From JAFAGX01 sp963759875 (GTDB taxonomy: Bacteria; Acidobacteriota; Terriglobia; Terriglobales; Acidobacteriaceae), in the NCBI GenBank assembly GCA_963759875.1, contig CAVXBB010000016.1, forward strand, positions 62,001-126,000: DNA of 64,000 bases, in the 5' to 3' direction. Under the pieces are notes generated by a model. The model saw only the letters and a list, made by a program, of their open reading frames with translations. It did no database searches and had not been told where the DNA came from. Numbering within the stretch: the stretch's first letter is position 1; each line of letters starts with the position of its first letter. This document shows, in pieces, positions 1 to 9,900 of the stretch. Made by a program: the position numbers and the translations under genes.

Positions 1-252
1 GCGGCTCTGCGAAGATTGTCAGATGAGACCGGAGGACGTGCTTTCTTCGTCGAGGACAGCAGCAGCCTGAAGAAAACGTTCAGCGCCCTGGGTCAGGAGA
101 TGCGTAACCGTTATGTGGTTTCGTACCGTCCGCTTGACGTGACCGATGACGGCCGCTACCACCGAATTCAACTCCTGGTTAACAAGAACAGCAAGTCTTT
201 GAAGGTTCTAGCCCGCAAGGGTTATTACGCTCCGCACAACCCTGCCGATTAG
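1..252 (+). CDS. VWFA-related domain protein, C-terminal fragment
   Basis: The reading frame is open from the first base and ends at TAG 250-252, so the 5' part lies outside the window. The last ~80 residues contain the motif ETGGRAFF, a stretch resembling EMRNRYVVSYRP and the ending LARKGYYAP. That pattern is the C-terminal end of the acidobacterial 'VWFA-related' domain family, whose members are usually exported proteins of about 300 residues with an N-terminal von Willebrand A fold. The function of the family is unknown. The family call is confident; nothing can be said about the missing part. Confidence 0.75.
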   Translation, partial: AALRRLSDETGGRAFFVEDSSSLKKTFSALGQEMRNRYVVSYRPLDVTDDGRYHRIQLLVNKNSKSLKVLARKGYYAPHNPAD

Positions 253-354
253 ATCTCAGAGGTCGCCTGCCAATAATACCGATGCTTCTAGCGCTAATAG
301 TCTATAAGCGATCTGCCCCGGGTCTCATCCGGCCGTGACAATCATCCTTGCGGT

Positions 355-3198
355 ATGGCTGCAGCAGGTTCACAATTTAGAGTTTCACAAGGCACCCTCG
401 TGACTGCCACGGCGAGATCGCAAGCTGAGGAAGATCGCAGCAGAGCACCCGTTGTCGTGGCGAACACCGAAGACCCATATCCAAGCTTACCGAGTGCGTC
501 CAGCACCATAGCCGACCAGCCCACGGTTACCGATGCAAATGAGCCCGTGACGCATCGATCATGGCTGCGCCCGATCGATTTCCGGTCTTATGGGCTTGCG
601 ATTGTTTCCGTTGGGGTCGCATTAGGGACTTCGCTGGTACTTCAGCATTTCGGGTTTCGCGTCCCTGCCGGGCTTTTGATGTTGTTTGCCGTAGCCATAA
701 GTTCCTGGTATGGAGGACCAAGACCTGCGGTCTTAGCGGTCATCCTCTCCGCCCTCAGCTTGCTCTGGTACTTTGTAGAGCCGGTTCGCACCATCCACAT
801 TTATCGGTCTGAGATTCCGTACGTCGTTACGTATATCGCGTTGGCTGTGGTCCTGTCCTGGTTCGGCAGGCTTCGGCGGCGCGTGGAGACAGAGCTGCGG
901 AGCAGTGAAACATACCTGACGCAGGCGGAAAGCATAAGCCATACGGGCAGCTGGGCCTGGAATCCCGCCAGCGGTGTCCAATACTGGTCCCAGGAATGTT
1001 ATCGGATTATGGGTTTTGACCCGGCCGAAGGTGTACCGCGCCTGGAAAGATTTCTGGAGCGAGTCCATCCAGAGGACCTGCCACGCCTGCGGCAACGTTT
1101 ACGGAGAGTCGCTCGCGAGAAGACCGATTACGACGACCAATACCGAATCATACGTCCGAGCGGCGAAATCAGGGATCTTCACGTAATCGCCCATCCTGTG
1201 TTCGATAGTGCCGGCAATCTTGTGGAATACGTAGGCACGACAGCAGATGTTACGGAGCGCAAGCGCGCTGAGGACGATCTGCAGCGCAACGAAGGTTATC
1301 TGGCCGAAGGGCAAAGACTGGCCCATACCGGCAGCTGGGCGCTGGACGTGCGCGGTGAGAAGTACGTCTACTTTTCGAAAGAATGCCTGCGAATGTATGG
1401 ATTCGATCCTGAAGGGCCTCTACCGTCCAGGGAAGCAGTTTTTCGGCGCATTCATCCAGAGGATCGCGAAAGGGTAGAGCGAAGCTTTCAGAAGTCAGTC
1501 CACGAGAAAGTGGATGCTTCCGATGAGCTTAGAATCGTTCTGCCCGACGGGACGATTAGACATTTTCACGTTATTCGCCACCCTGTCCTGAACAGCGCGG
1601 GAGGTGTCGTTCAATTGGTAGGCACCTCAATCGACATTACGGAACGCAAGACAGCCGAAGAAGCACTGCGCGATAGTGAGACCAAGCTGCGCCGGGAGCA
1701 GAGCATCCTAACCGAGGCCGAGAGGCTGAGCCACACAGGCGCGTGGGAATGGGATGTCGCGTCGGGCACCTGGAGCTTCTCTGATGAGTGGCTAAGGATC
1801 CACGGAACGAACAGAAGAACGCTGAGTTCAGAAGAGCTGATACTGATTGCCCACCCCGAAGACCGCCAGTCCATCCTCCAAGCCTTCGAGGGGGTTCGGA
1901 AGGGGGAGAAGCCCTACAACATTGAGCACCGCATCATCCAGCAGGGCACAGGGGAGGTCAGGGTGGTCAGGGCCAGTGGAACATTCCTACGTGACGAGGA
2001 CGGAAGGGTCACTAAGGTTTACGGTTGTGCGCAGGATATTACGGAACAGAAGCGCGCCGAAGTAGAGTTACGCGATGGCGAAACGCGCTTTCGCACCTTT
2101 ATCGACCACGCTACGGACGCCTTTTTCATGCTGGACTTCGAAAAAGTAATTATTATTGATGTGAACCAGCCCGCCTGCGACAGCCTTGGCTACACTCGAG
2201 AGGAACTGATCGGGAAAACCCCTTTGGCTTTTGACATGAATCTCGATCGAGCCACCTTGAAATCTATTGCGGAGCGCACGGCTGCGGGCGAGACGGTGTT
2301 GTTCGAGAGACATTGGCATCGGCGAAAAGACGGGTCCACGTTCCCGGTCGAAGTCCATACCAGCGTCTTCTGGCACAGCGGGCGCCGTTTGCTGCTGAAG
2401 GTTGCCCGCGACATCACTGACCGCTTGCGGGCGGAACAAGACCGAGACAAGTTGCGACAACTTGAGGCAGACCTCGCCCACCTGGACCGCGTCAGCATGC
2501 TGGGCGAAATGGCCGCCTCTATCGCCCACGAAGTCAACCAGCCGCTGTCGGGCATTGTCAGCAACGCCAGCGCTTCTTTGCGTTTCCTATCAGCTGACAC
2601 CCCTGACGTAGAGGAAGCCCGTGAAGCGGCTCGCGACATTGTTCGCGATGGGAAGCGAGCCGGTGAAATCATCGCCCGCATTCGGGCGCTCACGAGAAGG
2701 GCTGAGGCTCCGAGAGTAACGCTGGACATGAACGAAATGATTCGGGAGGTTCTCGACCTTATTGGCGACGAACCAAAGAAACACAACGTGACGATCCGAA
2801 CCGAGTTTGCGCATGACTGCTTTCCCATTGTCGGCGATCGAGTACAGTTGCAGCAGGTAATGCTCAATCTGGTCATGAATGGTATGGAAGCAATGAGCAA
2901 TGTAGGTAAATGGGGCCGCGAGCTGACAATCACCACACGTAACGTCGACGTAGACCATGTGCAGATAACGGTCAAAGATTCGGGAGTGGGGCTCGACCCG
3001 AAGGCGATGCCGGACATTTTTAAGCCGTTCTACACCACCAAGCCCACCGGCATGGGCATGGGACTGTCCATTTGCCGTTCCATTGTTCAAGCCCACGAAG
3101 GGAAGCTGTGGGCCACGGCTAACGACGGCCCAGGCGCGAGCTTCCACTTCACGCTGCCGAAGTACCAGGCTGAAGCAGATGCGAGACTCGCAGGATAA
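355..3198 (+). CDS. Membrane-anchored multi-PAS sensor histidine kinase (FixL-like output)
   Basis: Sensor kinase of 947 residues. Residues ~75-180 form a hydrophobic four-helix block resembling the KdpD-type DUF4118 membrane domain. Four PAS/PAC modules follow (~185-305, 310-435, 445-565, 575-695), each ending in a PAC-like 'DITER/DVTER + RAE' tail. The kinase core has an H-box SIAHEVNQPL with the predicted phosphorylated His725, an N-box VMLNLVMNGMEAM, a G1 box DSGVGL and a GMGMGLSICRSIV G2 box, so it should be active. The FixL/NtrB-like HisKA type and the immediate overlap with a FixJ-type regulator indicate the partner. The signal is unknown: the PAS domains lack anything that lets me name haem or flavin binding. 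The chosen ATG has a weak ribosome site, and a start slightly downstream is possible. Confidence 0.9.
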   Translation: MAAAGSQFRVSQGTLVTATARSQAEEDRSRAPVVVANTEDPYPSLPSASSTIADQPTVTDANEPVTHRSWLRPIDFRSYGLAIVSVGVALGTSLVLQHFGFRVPAGLLMLFAVAISSWYGGPRPAVLAVILSALSLLWYFVEPVRTIHIYRSEIPYVVTYIALAVVLSWFGRLRRRVETELRSSETYLTQAESISHTGSWAWNPASGVQYWSQECYRIMGFDPAEGVPRLERFLERVHPEDLPRLRQRLRRVAREKTDYDDQYRIIRPSGEIRDLHVIAHPVFDSAGNLVEYVGTTADVTERKRAEDDLQRNEGYLAEGQRLAHTGSWALDVRGEKYVYFSKECLRMYGFDPEGPLPSREAVFRRIHPEDRERVERSFQKSVHEKVDASDELRIVLPDGTIRHFHVIRHPVLNSAGGVVQLVGTSIDITERKTAEEALRDSETKLRREQSILTEAERLSHTGAWEWDVASGTWSFSDEWLRIHGTNRRTLSSEELILIAHPEDRQSILQAFEGVRKGEKPYNIEHRIIQQGTGEVRVVRASGTFLRDEDGRVTKVYGCAQDITEQKRAEVELRDGETRFRTFIDHATDAFFMLDFEKVIIIDVNQPACDSLGYTREELIGKTPLAFDMNLDRATLKSIAERTAAGETVLFERHWHRRKDGSTFPVEVHTSVFWHSGRRLLLKVARDITDRLRAEQDRDKLRQLEADLAHLDRVSMLGEMAASIAHEVNQPLSGIVSNASASLRFLSADTPDVEEAREAARDIVRDGKRAGEIIARIRALTRRAEAPRVTLDMNEMIREVLDLIGDEPKKHNVTIRTEFAHDCFPIVGDRVQLQQVMLNLVMNGMEAMSNVGKWGRELTITTRNVDVDHVQITVKDSGVGLDPKAMPDIFKPFYTTKPTGMGMGLSICRSIVQAHEGKLWATANDGPGASFHFTLPKYQAEADARLAG

Positions 3199-3808
3199 TG
3201 CGGTCATCGCGATCGTGGACGATGACCTCTCGGTTCGCAGGAGTCTGGGGCGGCTAATCCGATCCGCCGGATGGGGTGCGGAGGTTTTTGCATCCGCGCA
3301 GGAATTCCTGGCGCGGCCTCAGGCCTACGTGCCAAGTTGTCTACTGCTGGATTTGCAACTGCCGGGTGTGAGCGGTCTCGACCTGCAGAAGCGGCTGGCC
3401 GAGGTCGGGTCGGATATCCCCATTGTCTTCCTTACCGGCCACGGCGATATCCCGGCCTCTGTGCAGGCCATGAAGGCCGGAGCGGTTCAGTTTTTAACCA
3501 AGCCGGTGGATGAGCAGGAGCTCTTGAAAGCAATTGAAGAGGCCATCGAGCTTGATCGGCGCACGAGGCAACGGCATGAGGAAGGTCGTGCGTTGCGGGA
3601 GCGAAATGAATCACTGACCGCGCGCGAGCAGGAGATCCTGCAGTTGGTGATCTCGGGCATGCTGAATAAGCAAATTGCAGCCGAATTGAAAATCACTGAG
3701 TTCACCGTCAAATTCCATCGCGGGCACATCATGCGCAAAATGCAAGCGGATTCTTTCGCCGATCTGGTGAGGATGGCGGAGGATCTCGGAATCGGCCCGC
3801 AGAAGTAA
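3179..3808 (+). CDS. FixJ-type response regulator (receiver + LuxR HTH)
   Basis: A 209-residue regulator starting inside the 3' end of the kinase gene (20-bp overlap), which implies translational coupling. The N-terminal receiver (~5-120) shows the acidic pair VDDD, phospho-acceptor Asp58 in LLLDLQLPG, and the conserved Lys in FLTKPV. The C-terminal LuxR/GerE helix-turn-helix (~140-205) starts with SLTAREQEIL and contains the NKQIAAELKITEFTVKFHR recognition region. A longer frame extends upstream to 3083, but it would lie within the kinase catalytic region, so the ATG at 3179 is preferred. It is the likely direct output of the kinase at 355-3198. Confidence 0.9.
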   Translation: MRDSQDNAVIAIVDDDLSVRRSLGRLIRSAGWGAEVFASAQEFLARPQAYVPSCLLLDLQLPGVSGLDLQKRLAEVGSDIPIVFLTGHGDIPASVQAMKAGAVQFLTKPVDEQELLKAIEEAIELDRRTRQRHEEGRALRERNESLTAREQEILQLVISGMLNKQIAAELKITEFTVKFHRGHIMRKMQADSFADLVRMAEDLGIGPQK

Positions 3809-3922
3809 TTCGCCGCTGACAAGCTTCGATCACTCCCAGAAACGGTAGCCTCGAACCACTACCAAGGTGTAGTAGATTTTTGTGCCCCGCCCTGATATGA
3901 AGATAAAAAAAGAAAGGCTAAA

Positions 3923-4327
3923 GTGCCCCTAGTTGCGGTAGTTGACGACGATGTTTCGATACGCAAGTCGCTGGACAGGTTGATCAGGTCCATCGGATTA
4001 CAGGTCACAGTGTTCGCTTCCGCGGAAGAGTTCTTGAGCTCGGCTGATGCTTGTAAGGCGGAGTGCCTCATATTGGACGTGCGCCTGCCGGGGATAAGCG
4101 GTATCGAACTCCACCATGAACTGATAGCCCGTAAGTCCAACACGCCGGTCATCTTCATTACAGCACATGCATCTGACGACCGTGCGAGGGCCGAAGCTGC
4201 GTCGCGTTGGACGGTCGCCTACTTGACCAAACCGTTCAGCGGGGATGATCTGCTTGATGCCGTCAACTCAGCCCTGAATTGGAAACCTAGCTCGGACTAC
4301 GCAACTGGAGCCACGGAGGTTCTATGA
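3923..4327 (+). CDS. Stand-alone receiver-domain protein (FixJ-type receiver, no output domain)
   Basis: A 134-residue protein consisting of a single receiver. It has the acidic pair VDDD at the N-terminus, phospho-acceptor Asp52 in CLILDVRLPG, a Thr in FITAH and the conserved Lys in YLTKPF. There is no DNA-binding domain: after ~residue 120 only a short tail remains. Translation starts at GTG 3923, with an AAGAAAGG ribosome site 6-12 bases upstream. The stop overlaps the next gene's ATG (ATGA at 4324-4327). It may act as a phosphate sink or shuttle between the kinase and the downstream sigma54 activator; that role is inferred from its position. Confidence 0.85.
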   Translation: MPLVAVVDDDVSIRKSLDRLIRSIGLQVTVFASAEEFLSSADACKAECLILDVRLPGISGIELHHELIARKSNTPVIFITAHASDDRARAEAASRWTVAYLTKPFSGDDLLDAVNSALNWKPSSDYATGATEVL

Positions 4328-5820
4328 GCGACCCAGGAGCTTTGGTTTACATAGTAGACGACGACGTGTCGGCGCGGGAAGGAGTAGCACGTCTAGTTCG
4401 GTCTGCCGGCTTCATCCCACGGACTTTTGCCTCAGCGAAGGAGTTTCTGGCCGCTCCGCGAACCAGAATCTCAAGTTGCCTGGTGCTCGATGTGAACCTG
4501 CCGGACCAAAGCGGAATTGAGTTGCAGCAGGAGCTCGTCCGGTGTGGTGTTCAGATTCCAATCATATTTCTCACAGGCCACGGCGATATCCCGATGACCG
4601 TACGCGCGCTCAAAGCTGGTGCCGTAGACTTTCTGACGAAGCCAGTCCACGACGAAGACCTCTTAAGGGCCATCCGTCAGTGCGTCGTCCGTGGTGAAGA
4701 ATCTGATTCAATTTCAGACGGAGTCCAGAAAGCAGGCAGGGTGCACAGCGACAGCGACAGCGACAGCGACAATCGAAACCGGGCTCACGAACTGCAGGTT
4801 CAGCAACTCGATATGCAGCCAGAAGGTAGCTCGGAATACGGCTTTGAAGATATCGTCGGGAAGAGTTCAGCCATCAAGCGAGTTTTTGAACAAGTGTCCA
4901 CCGTTGCACCAACCAATTCCACCGTGTTGCTATGCGGCGAGACAGGGACGGGCAAGGAACTGATCGCACGCGCCATTCATAATCTGAGCTCCCGGCGCGA
5001 TCGCACTTTTGTGCGGATCAACTGCGCTGCTATTCCCTCGGGTTTGCTGGAAAGTGAACTGTTTGGGCATGAGAAAGGGGCTTTCACCGGAGCCCTGATG
5101 CAAAAAAAAGGGAGATTTGAGCTGGCCGATCGCGGTTCGCTTTTTCTCGATGAGATCGGCGACATCAGTCTGGAATTACAACCCAAGCTGTTGCGTGCGG
5201 TTCAGGAGCAGGAGTTCGAGCGTTTGGGAAGTGCGCGAACGATAAGGGTCGATGCGCGGATTATTGCTGCGACGCATCGGGACCTTCCCGCAATGATTCG
5301 CCAAGGCAAGTTCCGCGAAGACCTGTTTTATCGCCTGAATGTATTTCCGATTGAGATTCCTCCGCTTCGTGAGCGGCGGAGCGACATTCCGCTGCTGGTT
5401 AACTATTTTGTAGCGAAGCTGTCAGGACGAATGGGGAAGCAGATCAGCTCTATTCCCAAGCAAGTGATGGAGGAACTGGAGAATGCCTCCTGGACGGGCA
5501 ATGTGCGCGAGCTGCAAAATTTCATTGAACGCGCGGTCATTCTCACTCAGGGAGACCAATTAGAGGTGCCGGGCAAAGAGCTTCGCACCCATTCCGTTGG
5601 GCATTTTGGTGCCATGCGGTCCAGCATTCAAGAAGCGGAGCGCACCATGATCTCCGAAGCCTTGAAGGCTGCATGTGGACGGGTCGCCGGCAAAGGAGGT
5701 GCTGCCGAGCGGCTGGGTATAAAACGCACGACTCTTCAGAACAAAATTCGAAAGCTCTGTATCGCCCAATCTCAGTACGGTGTTGCTCCATCCGACTTGG
5801 AGTTCTATGAGGAGCAATAG
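4324..5820 (+). CDS. Sigma54-dependent response regulator (FixJ-like receiver + AAA+ + Fis HTH)
   Basis: A 498-residue NtrC-class bacterial enhancer-binding protein. The receiver (~5-125) has phospho-acceptor Asp56 in LVLDVNLPD and FLTKPV, and resembles the FixJ-type receivers of the two preceding genes more than a typical NtrC receiver. A Ser/Asp-rich linker built on a 6-bp tandem repeat follows. The AAA+ domain (~180-410) has Walker A GETGTGKE, an intact GAFTGA sigma54-contact loop and Walker B LFLDEIGD. The C-terminal Fis-like HTH contains GGAAERLGIKRTTLQNK. The AAA+ and HTH parts are strikingly similar to those of the GAF-type activator at 34164-36221. It is translationally coupled to the stand-alone receiver gene. 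Confidence 0.92.
   Translation: MSDPGALVYIVDDDVSAREGVARLVRSAGFIPRTFASAKEFLAAPRTRISSCLVLDVNLPDQSGIELQQELVRCGVQIPIIFLTGHGDIPMTVRALKAGAVDFLTKPVHDEDLLRAIRQCVVRGEESDSISDGVQKAGRVHSDSDSDSDNRNRAHELQVQQLDMQPEGSSEYGFEDIVGKSSAIKRVFEQVSTVAPTNSTVLLCGETGTGKELIARAIHNLSSRRDRTFVRINCAAIPSGLLESELFGHEKGAFTGALMQKKGRFELADRGSLFLDEIGDISLELQPKLLRAVQEQEFERLGSARTIRVDARIIAATHRDLPAMIRQGKFREDLFYRLNVFPIEIPPLRERRSDIPLLVNYFVAKLSGRMGKQISSIPKQVMEELENASWTGNVRELQNFIERAVILTQGDQLEVPGKELRTHSVGHFGAMRSSIQEAERTMISEALKAACGRVAGKGGAAERLGIKRTTLQNKIRKLCIAQSQYGVAPSDLEFYEEQ
4746..4771 (+). repeat. Hexanucleotide tandem repeat (CAGCGA) in a coding linker
   Basis: Four perfect copies of CAGCGA plus two bases encode alternating Asp-Ser between the receiver and AAA+ domains. 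Because the unit is 6 bp, copy-number change would alter linker length by two residues without shifting the frame. Confidence 0.85.
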
Positions 5821-5864
5821 AGACCAGAGATTCACTCTGCGGTCCGAGAGAGTAGCAGCCTTTA

Positions 5865-6659
5865 TCAGCGAAGTGGGGCAAAACGGTTGACCGGGGTGTC
5901 CGGGTCAGCTGTGTTCTTCGAGAATTGCCCGCCGGAATTGAGGGTGTTCAAGGCGCGTCGGGCCTCGGGAGAACCATGTTGAGCTGCGAGCTGGAGCCAG
6001 CGCAGAGCCTCCTTTTCTTCTGGCACAGGGGTGCCCCGCAGATACATCAAACCTAAGTTAAACTCGGCGGGAGCATAACCGTGTCTAGCGGCCTTTTGAT
6101 ACCATCTCACAGCCTCCTCGGGGTCAGCTGCGACGCCGCGACCATTGGCGTACATGAAACCTAAATTATTTTCTGCAGCCGGATATCCTTTCCTCGCTGC
6201 CTTCCTGTACCAAGAGAATGCGGCCTCTCCATCCTGCGATACGCCTCGGCCGTTCGCGTACATGAAGCCAACGTTGTTCTGGGCGGCCGGGTAGTCTTCG
6301 ATCGCCGCCCGCAAGTACCACCTCAATGCCATGCTGTCGTCCCGGGTTACGCCTAAACCGCGAGAGTAAAGGCCGCCGAGGTTGTTCTGCGCTCCGGGGT
6401 TGCCGTGGTCCGCTGCTTTTTGGTACCAGTATGCCGCCGCAACGTAATCCTTCGGCGTACCGATACCAGTCTCGTAGGCCAAGCCGGCCTGGAATTGCGC
6501 GTTGGGTTCGCCCTTCTTGGCCGTTTCGAGCAAACGCACGAAATCGGCCGGAGCTTTGGGAGCTTCGTCGAAAAACTCTGCCTGTGCGCATGCTACGTGC
6601 GCGCCAAAGGAAATGGCACTGCTTACTACAAGCAGCAAAGGAGCAAAGCGAACCAGCAT
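5865..6659 (-). CDS. Secreted Sel1-repeat (TPR-like) protein
   Basis: A 264-residue protein with a clear signal peptide (hydrophobic LLLVVSSAISFGAHVACAQA, then AEF). At least five consecutive Sel1-like repeats of ~36 residues follow, with the typical pattern A...LG.MY..G.GV..D..EA..WY.KAA..G. Sel1 repeats fold as solenoids that mediate protein-protein contacts, often with periplasmic or surface partners. The C-terminal 25 residues are unrelated to the repeats. The gene is convergent with the sigma54 regulator upstream, with no strong terminator visible in the 44-bp gap. No specific partner can be named. Confidence 0.85.
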   Translation of the reverse strand: MLVRFAPLLLVVSSAISFGAHVACAQAEFFDEAPKAPADFVRLLETAKKGEPNAQFQAGLAYETGIGTPKDYVAAAYWYQKAADHGNPGAQNNLGGLYSRGLGVTRDDSMALRWYLRAAIEDYPAAQNNVGFMYANGRGVSQDGEAAFSWYRKAARKGYPAAENNLGFMYANGRGVAADPEEAVRWYQKAARHGYAPAEFNLGLMYLRGTPVPEEKEALRWLQLAAQHGSPEARRALNTLNSGGQFSKNTADPDTPVNRFAPLR

Positions 6660-6692
6660 TCCTCACCCCGAGAACAAATCCCCACAAACTTG

Positions 6693-6709
6693 CGCGATAC
6701 GTTATCGCG
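6693..6709. promoter_or_regulatory. Inverted repeat upstream of the Sel1 gene
   Basis: Perfect dyad CGCGAT-ACGTT-ATCGCG, centred about 42 bp upstream of the Sel1 gene start. It could be an operator; the binding protein is unknown. Confidence 0.35.
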
Positions 6710-6910
6710 AGATCGTGTCCGGGTCAATGAGAAAACGGATTCGGGAACGCCAAGATGCGCCACTGAGAATCAGGCCAAGCAGAGGTTCAAAGGCCAGAAA
6801 TATAAGGCATTACTGTCCTTGGACAGCCCCTGGAGGTCTCCAGGTGCACTTTCTCGGACACAGCAAATGTGGAAAAGTCTGACTTGACTGCGGGTCTTTG
6901 AGAGATGATG

Positions 6911-6945
6911 CAAAGGGGCGGACGCTTTATGCGTCCGCCCCTTTG
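6911..6945 (-). terminator. Strong intrinsic terminator hairpin of the TonB receptor gene
   Basis: A perfect 15-bp stem (CAAAGGGGCGGACGC paired with GCGTCCGCCCCTTTG) with a 5-base loop starts 17 bp beyond the stop codon of the receptor gene. The outer stem pairs supply the short T run. It is likely able to stop transcription on either strand. Confidence 0.75.
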
Positions 6946-6961
6946 TTCTTGAAAGCTGGGG

Positions 6962-9900
6962 TTAGAAGCTGATTCTGGCCCCAAGTTGAACGTAACGCCG
7001 TTCGCCTGTGGAACCCGTGCCAACGTTGGCCGCCTGGTTCGTTACACCTTTCTTCCCTACGATGGTGTAGGTGGCCGGCGCGCCGCTGGCGGTCGTGTAC
7101 TCAATCTGACCGTTATTGGTTCCAGTCGCGTAGTTGGGCGTTATTCCCGGCTGGGAGGCCAGGTTATTTACGTCGGCCAGTCCTCCCCAGGCATCGAGGT
7201 TACCGGTCTGAACGTAATAGTTGGAATGGTTGAACGCGTTGTAGAATTCGCCGCGGAACTGCAACGCAACTTTTTCGGTGATTTTGAAATTCTTATAGAC
7301 ACCGACATCCGCGTTCCAGAGCCCGGGTTGCCGGAACGCATTCCTGGCTGTCATGTTCGCCGGGAACGAGCAATTCGTGCCCAGAGACAAACCGGTGGTC
7401 GGATCCGACGCGCAAGTTGGAACCGACCCGTTGCCACCGTAGATCGAGCCGTAAACCAGAGGCGCCGGAATAGTTTGATACCCGAAAGTATTCGGCGTGC
7501 TCAGCACGTGCGATCCCGTAGTGGAAGTGTTTCCATTTTGGCCAACCGCTGCGCTCGGGATGTACCGTGCGCAGAGATCGGCGGCAACCTCGTTGGTGCA
7601 ATCGTAGATGGTGTAAGGGTAGCCGGTGTTGGCGTGGATGATGGGAGCGAACTCCCAGCCATCGGCCACCTGTTTCATCCAGCCATGCATTTTGTTGGCA
7701 TAAGGCAGCGTCCAGACCGCGCTCAGGGCCAGCCGGTTGCGAATATCGTAATCGGCGTCACCTTTGTCCAATTTGGGATTGAACGGATCCAGCGTGCCCA
7801 AAGCCTGTGCATTGTATTCGTCCGAACCGCCAAATGTGGCGCTGAGGTAGTCCTCCGTATGCGACCAGGTGTAATTGGCGGTAAGGTTTAATCCCTGATG
7901 GACGAGGTTGTTGGTGCTCAATTTCGCGTTCAGGGCATTGTGCCAGCTGTCGTTCCCGTTGGTACGGTAATTGATGTAGCTGTACTGGTTGTTCAGCTGC
8001 TGGGTCGGATCAGCGCATGCCGCGCCTCCGGCTGCGCCGCACCCGTTCCCGGTGTACGTCGGGCCCCAGCCGAAGTCGTTATAGTCCTGAATGGTATATC
8101 CATGAATACCGCGGGAACCTGAATATTCCAAGGAGGCCACCGCTCCACGGGTCAGCTCATGTTCAACTGAGAGATTGTAGATATCGGCGTAGGCCGTTCT
8201 GAGGTTGCGATTCACAGCCCGCAGACTCGGACTGCGGAAAGGATATGTGCCGGACTGCCCCGCGATTCCGAAATTGTTGGCGCTAATGGGTAAAGTCCCG
8301 GCGGGCACATCCCGCCCGTTTTGGATGTTGAGCACGCCATAGTTGGGCGGATTCTGGATGACGTTGTAGGTCACGTTGCCAAAATTGCGCTCATAGGCGA
8401 TGCCATAGCCGCCACGGATACTAGTTTTGCCGTCGCCGAACAGGTCGTAGGCGAAACCGACGCGCGGAGCAAAGTTGTGGCTTTCTGGTTCCCACAACCT
8501 GCCACCGGGCAGCTGGTTGCCATTCACAACGTATCCGTTTTGCACTTGCTGGAAGTAATTGCTTCCCGGTCCAAGCACGAAATTGGCATCGTTGTTAACG
8601 TTCTTGTCATGCTGTACGCCGAAGTACTCCCAGCGCAAGCCCAGGCTCAAAGTCAAGCGCGGTCGTATCTTCCAGGTGTCCTGTGCATAAGCAGCGCCGT
8701 CATTGTACCGGTTGGTACGGTAGAAGCTCGGCGAAATTGCCGGTCCGGTCAACGTGCAGCCAGCAGTTTGAATGGGAGCATTGGTAGTGGGATCCCGGAA
8801 GCAGGGAAACTCATTTTGCGGATAGATGGCAACGCTAAAGCGGTACAACTGCCCGCTCAGTAAGTTGTCATAACCGTCCGCAAAACTACCGCTGGACAGA
8901 TATTCGATCGCATTCTGATAAGCACCAAATATGCGATTGTCCCGGATGTACACGTATTCGCCGCCAAACTTAAAGTCGTGTTTGCCGTGGATCCAGGCGA
9001 AGCTGTGATCGATTTCCCCAACGTTCTGCGGTCCGCCAAAAGGAAGGGCATCACCGGGCAAGTACGGAAGGTATCCAGGCAGCATGTTGGTGTGCCCGTT
9101 GACAGTGAATCCATCACCACCGAGGCCTAGCAATAAGCCTGGCGCCGTGCCGGCTGTGCCTTCCGGTTCCTTGTCGTTCAGACGGTTAATGCTGAACTTC
9201 GTATTGGAAATGAGGTTGCTGTTCCAGATGCGAGTGATGCCGAGCAACCAGTTCTGGTTGGTATCTTGTTCTCCGGTATCGAAGCCCTGGTAGGCGCTAT
9301 AGCCGTAGTAGCCAGGAAGATAGTTGTCGTGGTAGACAGTCCAACGTCCCATAATCTGGGTCTTGTCGTTCAGGTTGTAATCGCCGCGGGTTACGCTCTC
9401 GACCGTGTTTTGTGGGTACCCGCCGCCCTGATCGTAGTTGTACCCGTACCGTATGAGGTCAAGCACCGGTGTCGTAGAGGGAAGTGCGGCAACGCCAGGT
9501 CCCGCGGCACCTTGGCTTACCAGCTGTCCGGCATTCAGCGAGCTCAGCTTGATGGTTCTTGGCTTGAGCAGCCCATATGCCGCAAAATACTGTTGAGTGG
9601 CGGAATTGGTAAGCGCCAGGAAAGCGGGATCGGGCACGTAGGCCTCCTCTGTCGCCATGCCTCGAACTCGGATCCACTCTGAAGAGTTAAAGACAAAAAG
9701 TTTGTTCTTAATGATGGGTCCGCCGATTGAATACCCGGGCTGATTGCGAGTAAAGGTCGAGCGGGGAATATCGTTAGCGTTGTTGTCGTAAGTGTTGGCG
9801 GCAAGCTTCGAGACACGGTTGAACTCGTAGGCTGTGCCGTGCCAGTCGTTAGTACCGGACTTGGTGGCGACATTTACCACACCGCCGCTCGCGCGTCCGT

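Noticed and set aside
2190..3207. Long minus-strand frames inside the histidine kinase gene
   Set aside because: They are antisense shadows of a well-supported coding sequence.
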